NCBI RefSeq assembly: GCF_001618385.1 | Contig: NZ_BDCR01000001.1 | Coordinates: 1,116,001 to 1,180,000 of the forward strand | From: Paludibacter jiangxiensis | Lineage (GTDB): Bacteria; Bacteroidota; Bacteroidia; Bacteroidales; Paludibacteraceae | Direction of reading: 5' to 3' | DNA length: 64,000 nucleotides | In this document: positions 63,318-64,000 of the stretch, piece by piece | Numbering within the stretch: the first letter of the stretch is position 1 | Layout: each line of letters starts with the position of its first letter | The notes under the pieces: model-generated | What the model was told of the DNA's origin: nothing | Database searches by the model: none | What the model saw: only the letters and a program-made list of their open reading frames with translations | Position numbers and translations under genes: made by a program

Positions 63318-64000
63318 CTATCTCTGTATTTGAATAAAAATCAATTGTTTAATGTTTGCCATCCATTCCCGATTATCCAGATACCACTTCACTGTCTTTT
63401 CAATCCCTTCTTCAAATTGCAGGCTTGGTTCCCAGCCTAGTTCATTTTTCAGTTTGGTAGAGTCAATAGCATAACGAAGATCGTGTCCTGCACGGTCGAT
63501 AACATATGTAATCAGCTTTTCAGATGTGCCATCGGGACGATTGAGTAGTTTGTCTACCGTTTTAATGATTACTTTGATCAGGTCGATGTTTTTCCATTCG
63601 TTAAAGCCGCCTATATTGTAGGTGTCGCCTGCTTTCCCTTTATGGAAGATCAAGTCGATAGCACGGGCATGATCTTCTACATACAGCCAGTCGCGTATAT
63701 TTTCTCCTTTCCCATATACTGGTAGCGGCTTATTGTTTACAATATTATTGATAAACAAAGGAATCAGTTTTTCCGGGAATTGGTACGGCCCGTAATTATT
63801 GCTACAGTTGGTGACAATGGAGGGCAACCCATAAGTGTCGTGAAAGGCACGTACAAAATGGTCACTGCTTGCCTTGCTTGCCGAATAAGGAGAATGGGGA
63901 TCATATTTAGTCGTTTCTACAAAGAAAGAATCGTCCATTTGTAATGCACCATATACTTCATCGGTGGAAATGTGGTAAAAGAGTTTGTCGCTAAAATCAG
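63318..64000 (-). CDS. rfbB: dTDP-glucose 4,6-dehydratase, 5' end outside window
   Basis: C-terminal 227 or so residues of RmlB; the gene runs off the right edge. The active-site block HISTDEVYG (Thr-Asp-Glu) is encoded at about 63952-63978, and YSASK with catalytic Tyr and Lys lies near 63860-63885. [37 protein letters not shown] and GDTYNIGG follow as in the family. It makes dTDP-4-keto-6-deoxyglucose. Its base composition is like the rest of the genome, not like the AT-rich genes that follow it. Confidence 0.95.
   Translation of the reverse strand, partial: DFSDKLFYHISTDEVYGALQMDDSFFVETTKYDPHSPYSASKASSDHFVRAFHDTYGLPSIVTNCSNNYGPYQFPEKLIPLFINNIVNNKPLPVYGKGENIRDWLYVEDHARAIDLIFHKGKAGDTYNIGGFNEWKNIDLIKVIIKTVDKLLNRPDGTSEKLITYVIDRAGHDLRYAIDSTKLKNELGWEPSLQFEEGIEKTVKWYLDNREWMANIKQLIFIQIQR

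Noticed and set aside
63318..63938. Shorter rmlB gene starting at the first Met
   Set aside because: The reading frame continues to the window edge and encodes the conserved HISTDEVYG block, so the gene is cut by the window and not short.

Overview
The window looks like chromosomal DNA of a member of the phylum Bacteroidota, most likely order Bacteroidales. The reasons are the gene families present (GldB-type lipoprotein, outer-membrane barrel with an N-terminal carboxypeptidase-regulatory-like domain, Wzi-type capsule protein, fused SLBB export protein, RsfS-FtsH-CdsA-Psd gene order), the recurrent promoter motif TAnnTTTG with an upstream TTTG, and the lack of obvious Shine-Dalgarno sequences. 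The family and species cannot be fixed from the sequence alone. A putative [FeFe] hydrogenase suggests a fermentative, anaerobic life. No rRNA, tRNA, insertion sequence, prophage or CRISPR array was found. Layout: 1-3000 holds rpsP and a three-gene lipid-linked sugar module (GT2 transferase, cytoplasmic polysaccharide-deacetylase-like enzyme, GtrA). 3000-13100 holds an OM barrel protein and housekeeping genes (glnS, pheT, dut, kdsB, purB, an MsbA-like exporter). 13180-18700 holds a TonB-receptor-like OM protein and a GntR/ABC-2-like transporter operon ending in a GIN/DUF2807-like protein. 18880-21170 holds ftsE and an [FeFe]-hydrogenase. 21390-27210 holds a CPBP protease, comF and the rsfS-ftsH-cdsA-psd operon. 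27480-30710 is the rplM-rpsI-rpsB-tsf ribosomal cluster with two structured leaders. 30800-42000 holds a gamma carbonic anhydrase-like gene, a lone MlaE permease, dnaG, rsgA, polA, gldB, an EEP hydrolase and two tandem rhomboid proteases, followed by an HU gene and trkA up to 43900. From 44000 to the right edge almost everything lies on the minus strand and builds a surface polysaccharide. Read in the direction of transcription it comprises a partial rmlB, flippase, four glycosyltransferases around an EpsG-like polymerase, an RmlD-like reductase and one more GT2, then a WecA/MraY-type initiating transferase, SLBB export protein, Wzz-like chain-length protein, a Kelch-repeat lipoprotein, a Wzi-like OM protein, and the complete four-enzyme set for GDP-D-glycero-alpha-D-manno-heptose (hddA, gmhA, hddC, gmhB). 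The stretch from about 54950 to 63310 is markedly AT-rich compared with both flanks and looks like an exchangeable serotype cassette set into a conserved export frame. The points most worth following are the GT2/deacetylase/GtrA module (a possible cytoplasmic de-N-acetylation step before flipping), the structured leaders of rplM and rpsB, the AT-rich cassette with its linked heptose pathway and Kelch lipoprotein, a 7-bp tandem repeat that runs across the kdsB stop codon, and a family of degenerate repetitive 'words' that fills several intergenic gaps.
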